Source: Conoideocrella luteorostrata
Lineage: Eukaryota > Ascomycota > Sordariomycetes > Hypocreales > Clavicipitaceae
Length of the DNA stretch: 21,798 bases
Assembly: GCA_032433595.1 (NCBI GenBank)
Contig: JASWJB010000499.1
Span: forward strand, 1 to 21,798
Direction: 5' to 3'
The notes under the pieces are model-generated. The model had not been told where the DNA came from. It worked only from the letters and a program-made list of their open reading frames with translations, and did no database searches. Shown here piece by piece: positions 18,121 to 21,798 of the stretch (position 1 is the stretch's first letter; each line of letters opens with the position of its first letter). The position numbers were made by a program, and so were the translations under genes.

Positions 18121-18456
18121 CCTTCGTCTTCGTCCATCTTGCGAGGAGATGCGAAATGCAGTCCTTCGGAAAGCCACGCTGCAGTGATACAATGTCGATC
18201 ACATCAAAACCACGTTTATTTGTAAAATATCCGCCTCTGGCGTGTAACCAGATTTTGAGATTGTGATATGGAACATGCGTCGCATTTGTAGACGAGATAA
18301 GGAATGCATTGCGTAGATGGCTTCCCATTAACTTCACCTTACGTCACGAATACCCTACACCAAAACATCCAAATGAATAAATCAAGGTAGCACATCGTAC
18401 AGCTGGCAAATACCATTCCTGACACTGGTGGATGCAAAATAGTGCATTCACCGCTC

Positions 18457-18478
18457 GTGATCAGCCCGTGATCAGCCC
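18457..18478. repeat. Tandem 11-bp repeat (GTGATCAGCCC)x2
   Basis: Two exact copies of GTGATCAGCCC, followed by a partial third (TTGATCC). It lies about 480 bp upstream of ATP16 in noncoding sequence. Confidence 0.75.
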
Positions 18479-19582
18479 TTGATCCACCTCCTGGTTGGCA
18501 TTTTAATTCCCATCACCAGATCAACATTCACAACAAGCGCCGGAAATCCCCATTGCCACCAGCTAACGGTCTTTCCTAAACTCGCCACGCAAGCCACTTC
18601 GATCATTATGCAGCAGATCATCACGACGAATAGGGCTTCTCGTCCTCTCCCCAGACATGATCACCATAATATGAATGACCCCTCAAACCACATATTTTGC
18701 CATTTTGCCATGTAAATAGCGATGTAATTACTCCATACCGCGGCTGACGATCACATCCCTCGGCAAATTCGGTGCGGCCTACCCTGGGCTAACCAGATCG
18801 GCTTGAGGAGCCAGGTGTCAGAATGTGCGGGGGACGGAGGAGCGAAACTTCTGCCGTTTCTTGTTAATCCCGCGCCTCTACCCAGAATCAATAGAATTCC
18901 TAGCGAGCTTGAAGTACGGCCAGAGCTCGAGACAGATATCTCCCCGAGTGTGCCAAGGCAGGCTTAGCATGGGCTGGATGGACGGAACACACCGTAAACC
19001 ATCACCGTTGCATATTCCTTGTATTGCACCACACTCGGCGAATGACTGCTCCAAGTTTTGCACCGCCCGATACATGTAACCGTGGTACAGGTAGGATATA
19101 CCGGCGAGATAAGCAGCTGGCTGCTAATAGTGGCAAGGTTGCTATAGCTGTGTTTTCCCGATTGCATGATATTGCCTTTTTGCCAACATTCCACCATTGC
19201 CATGCGGTCCTGCAGCTATATCCGTTCCAAGCAGCTTCTCGTTGGAATCGAGCTCCAGCAAACGATGCAGCAGCGTTCCCTCGTGATGGGTCTAGACGCG
19301 GGATGTCACTACCGTCATAGCATAGCCCTGCGTTAAATAGCGCACCGCGACACTGGATGAACATTAAGACTTGTTCACTTCACCAGAATGAAAATAGTTG
19401 CATCCGTCGAAATTAGTCAAAATGGGTAGGTAGTACCAGAGTCCAGAGTATCAGTTCTTCAGTTCTCTGCGAACTCTTCATCCGTCCGTGTCTACGTGTG
19501 ACGGGTAAAATGTTTACCTACTGGCAAATACGCGCGCCAAGAACTTCTGAGCCGTTGGTGACTCTTGGCCTGCGCATTTGTG

Positions 19583-20213
19583 TTACATTCGGTCACAACG
19601 CGGCAGCTCGCCGGCTGTGCAATTTATGATTACAATTAACTCTGTCTTCCGCATTGACATCCTGGCATGAATAGCACCCAGGGTGGTATTGTCTATATGC
19701 GGGAATGACACTTGTATATTCGCCGAGCGATTATCACAGCATACTAATCTCCAAGCCTGTTTCACCCGATCGCACTGAATGAGCTGGGCTCTAAAAACAA
19801 GGTATATGGTAGGCTAATAGCTAACAGCGCGGAAGATGTAGCTAATTGTGAAGATACATATACTGAAAATGAAGAACGAAATGATAATACCATTATAGTG
19901 CACTATTGAGGATTTGGGCTGTTGGCTGTTAGCGACTAGTTGGCTTTGGACGAATTCGCTTCTGGACATATGTAGAACAACAGGGAACAACATTGAACAT
20001 CAATGGTTCTATCTCCTGGTGTTGACAATGCTTACGCCACCAACTGTTCAACAACGTCTAAAGGAACCTCATTGGCGTCGAATTCTATTATCGGATAATA
20101 ACCCGCCACAGCACTGATAATCCCATCCTTACTGCAGCTATTGACAGACAGATTGGCTCGAAAGCGGCAAAGTCTTGGATCCGAAACGCATCTGGACCAG
20201 GTGTGTCCGACAT
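19583..20213 (-). pseudogene. Possible decayed or mis-assembled protein-coding gene
   Basis: On the minus strand an ATG at 20213 opens MSDTPGPDAFRIQDFAAFEP and continues ICLSIAAV. At that point the protein-like reading appears to continue in another frame as KDGIISAVAGYYPIIEFDAN then EVPLDVVEQLVA, up to a TAA at 20032-20034. A third open piece ending at 19583 reads VKQAWRLVCCDNRSANIQVS and contains LGAIHARMSMRKTELIVI. These read more like protein than the surrounding frames, but joining them needs a frameshift and introns that I cannot place. A GTAAGG donor sits exactly at the frame change, so a real intron there is the main alternative. I do not recognise the family. Confidence 0.28.
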
Positions 20214-21082
20214 GGTCTGCAAGACAACCAACCAGCAAATGTCACGTTGGAAGAATAAAAACTTGGAACGTAAGGATCGGACCCTACAACAGGACAATGA
20301 CTAGAATGACAATGTGGCCGCCCGGTCGCCTAAGAATAGGTGCATGGCATTCCAGGAATTATGTCTGCACGGTCAAAACCGGACTGGCTGAAACACGACC
20401 GCAGAATACGGAATGCAAATGGGATGATTCCGTTCCCCTCACATTCACCTTCACTGTTCCTATTCATCTGTTGAATGCGCGAGTGGTCACAAGCGCGCCG
20501 GCAACGCACCCACAATCATTCGTTGGTTCTCACATTTTTGTCCTTCACCGCTAGACTCTCTCAGCGACCACAATAATTAATACCAAGTGGGATCGGAAGT
20601 TCGGCGGCGCTACGGCTCTGTTTTTATTGCCCACCTACTTATGTAGCCTAGCCTCAGTGGGTGTATCTAACTCCAGACTGTGTGCGGTGTAATCCGGACG
20701 GCAAATTTCAAATATTGCCTTGGGCTCCACACGTGCTCGTGGTGTCTTTTGGTCGAACAATGGTCCGTCCATCTCGAGTTCTCTAGATGGTCTAAGAAGT
20801 AATTAGTTCGTTGGGTGTGTGTTGCTTATGCATGCGTGTGCATACGACTTACATGAGATTGTGTAGGATTTCCCACCCTACGCGCTCATGCCGCGAAGCA
20901 AACATCAAGGATGCGGGGTACGGAGTAGTTAGTAGTAGTATGCATCTCAATGTGCTTCAGGATATCTAGATATGACTTGGTACCAAAATGGTAAGACTAG
21001 CCAGCTTGCCAGAGAGATGCAATTCCCCGCAAGTGAAGTTGGTAACTTAAACTGGGGTTGGATTTGCCTCTGGGGCCAAGGG

Positions 21083-21580
21083 TCAGCCAAACGTACCAAA
21101 GGAATCTTGATGCCCTGCTTCTAGGCTGCGTATGTACATAAAACGACCCTGAAATAGAAGGATACTCTTGTCTTTTGTCCCCCAAGTCGCCCGGATGCAT
21201 GATACGATTGGCGGCTCCTCTGTCGACAGGGTGAAATTGCAAGGTACTTGGAAGTTCCCAGAGGCAGGGGCTGCCTGCGCTGTAGCTTTCATAGGCTGGA
21301 GAAATGACAAAGTGAATTTCAGCCACCAAACGCTGGTTTCGTGTGGACAGGGGGTATGCAGCATGCGTCGAAGGATCACATCGCAATCACGAATCTGGGC
21401 CATCCAGGCGTGGTCGCCAAGACGCGGACAGTAGATGCCGGCCGAGTGAAGAGTATCGGATGACCCGTGTCCATGCTTTTCTGGATGCTCGCTGCAGCCA
21501 ATGCGCTTGTCGTTCATGCCCTTTTCATCGTCATCCCGCAGATACCGTAGTAAGTAAAAGGGGCTTTTTGGAAGCACCAT
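21083..21580 (-). CDS. Doubtful 165-codon ORF
   Basis: ATG at 21580 opens 165 codons without an intron. The N-terminus is basic (MVLPKSPFYLLRYLRDDDEK); the rest has no repeated, hydrophobic or cysteine pattern that I recognise. In sequence near 50 percent GC, one ORF of this length by chance in a window this size is quite possible. I list it only because it is the longest ATG-initiated frame in the right flank. Confidence 0.15.
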   Translation of the reverse strand: MVLPKSPFYLLRYLRDDDEKGMNDKRIGCSEHPEKHGHGSSDTLHSAGIYCPRLGDHAWMAQIRDCDVILRRMLHTPCPHETSVWWLKFTLSFLQPMKATAQAAPASGNFQVPCNFTLSTEEPPIVSCIRATWGTKDKSILLFQGRFMYIRSLEAGHQDSFGTFG

Positions 21581-21780
21581 CTAGTTAGTTAGTAATGAAA
21601 CCATGGACAGCCATGTTTTGATACCTGACCGACCATGCGGGGGACAGTTTAACTGAGCCATTTCGTCCACATTGTCCAATTGACCCTTTCAATTCGAACG
21701 CCCACCACAGATGTAATTAAAGCTTGTTATTAATAAAATCTATTGCCTACAAAGCTATCTAAGCTATATAATAGTTATGC

Positions 21781-21798
21781 TTTTTTTTTTTTTTTTTT
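21781..21798 (+). repeat. Terminal homopolymer T run (18)
   Basis: The window ends in 18 consecutive T, after AT-rich sequence. The window start is also a T/G homopolymer tract (1-28). Both ends being low complexity suggests that assembly stopped there. Confidence 0.8.

Larger units (their letters stand above)
18121..21798. other. 3.7 kb gene-poor right flank
   Basis: Beyond the ATP16 promoter I find no gene that I can name. The stretch holds an 11-bp tandem repeat (18457-18478), a locally AT-rich part (about 19740-19900), a possible decayed gene on the minus strand (19583-20213), one perfect TACGGAGTA word (20919-20927), a 165-codon minus-strand ORF of doubtful value, and an AT-rich end finishing in 18 T. 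I see no tRNA. Confidence 0.6.

Noticed and set aside
20240..20340. IKTWNVR peptide resembling the start of a LINE endonuclease domain (TWNVRTL)
   Set aside because: Only five or six residues match, the next residues do not follow the endonuclease pattern, and no reverse transcriptase motif is nearby.

Overview
The window looks like nuclear DNA of a filamentous ascomycete. The introns are short (61 to 165 bp) with fungal splice signals (GTAAGT or GTATGT donors, CTAAC or CTGAC branch sites, CAG or TAG acceptors). A fungal Zn(II)2Cys6 regulator is present, and the mitochondrial F1-ATP synthase delta subunit reads like those of Sordariomycetes, most likely Hypocreales (inference from remembered family sequences). 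The window starts with a T/G homopolymer tract and ends in 18 T, so it may be a whole contig broken at low-complexity sequence.

Layout. 1-6688: a 6.7 kb gene-poor stretch with no gene I can support, only short open fragments, short tandem repeats and many copies of the word TACGGAGTA. 6689-7739 (+): SMP-30/gluconolactonase-type lactonase, two exons. 8752-10814 (-): proline/serine/glutamine-rich conserved fungal protein of unknown function, two exons. 10815-11861: divergent, repeat-rich intergenic region. 11862-13364 (+): Zn(II)2Cys6 regulator of the Upc2-like (sterol uptake control) type, two exons. 14034-16301 (-): a 755-residue uncharacterised protein with an N-terminal cysteine cluster. 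17136-17978 (-): ATP16, five exons. 17979-21798: 3.8 kb with no secure gene, one possible decayed gene on the minus strand and one doubtful ORF.

The five genes do not form an obvious pathway or secondary-metabolite cluster; this looks like ordinary chromosomal sequence with gene-poor flanks. The most notable signals are the repeated, almost wholly intergenic TACGGAGTA word; an in-frame 165-nt intron that splits the zinc cluster of the regulator and could act as a switch by retention; upstream ORFs before that regulator; related hexamer arrays in the leader and coding sequence of the proline-rich gene, one of which has a G-quadruplex pattern; and paired CACGTG sites upstream of ATP16. I found no clear new multi-gene system.
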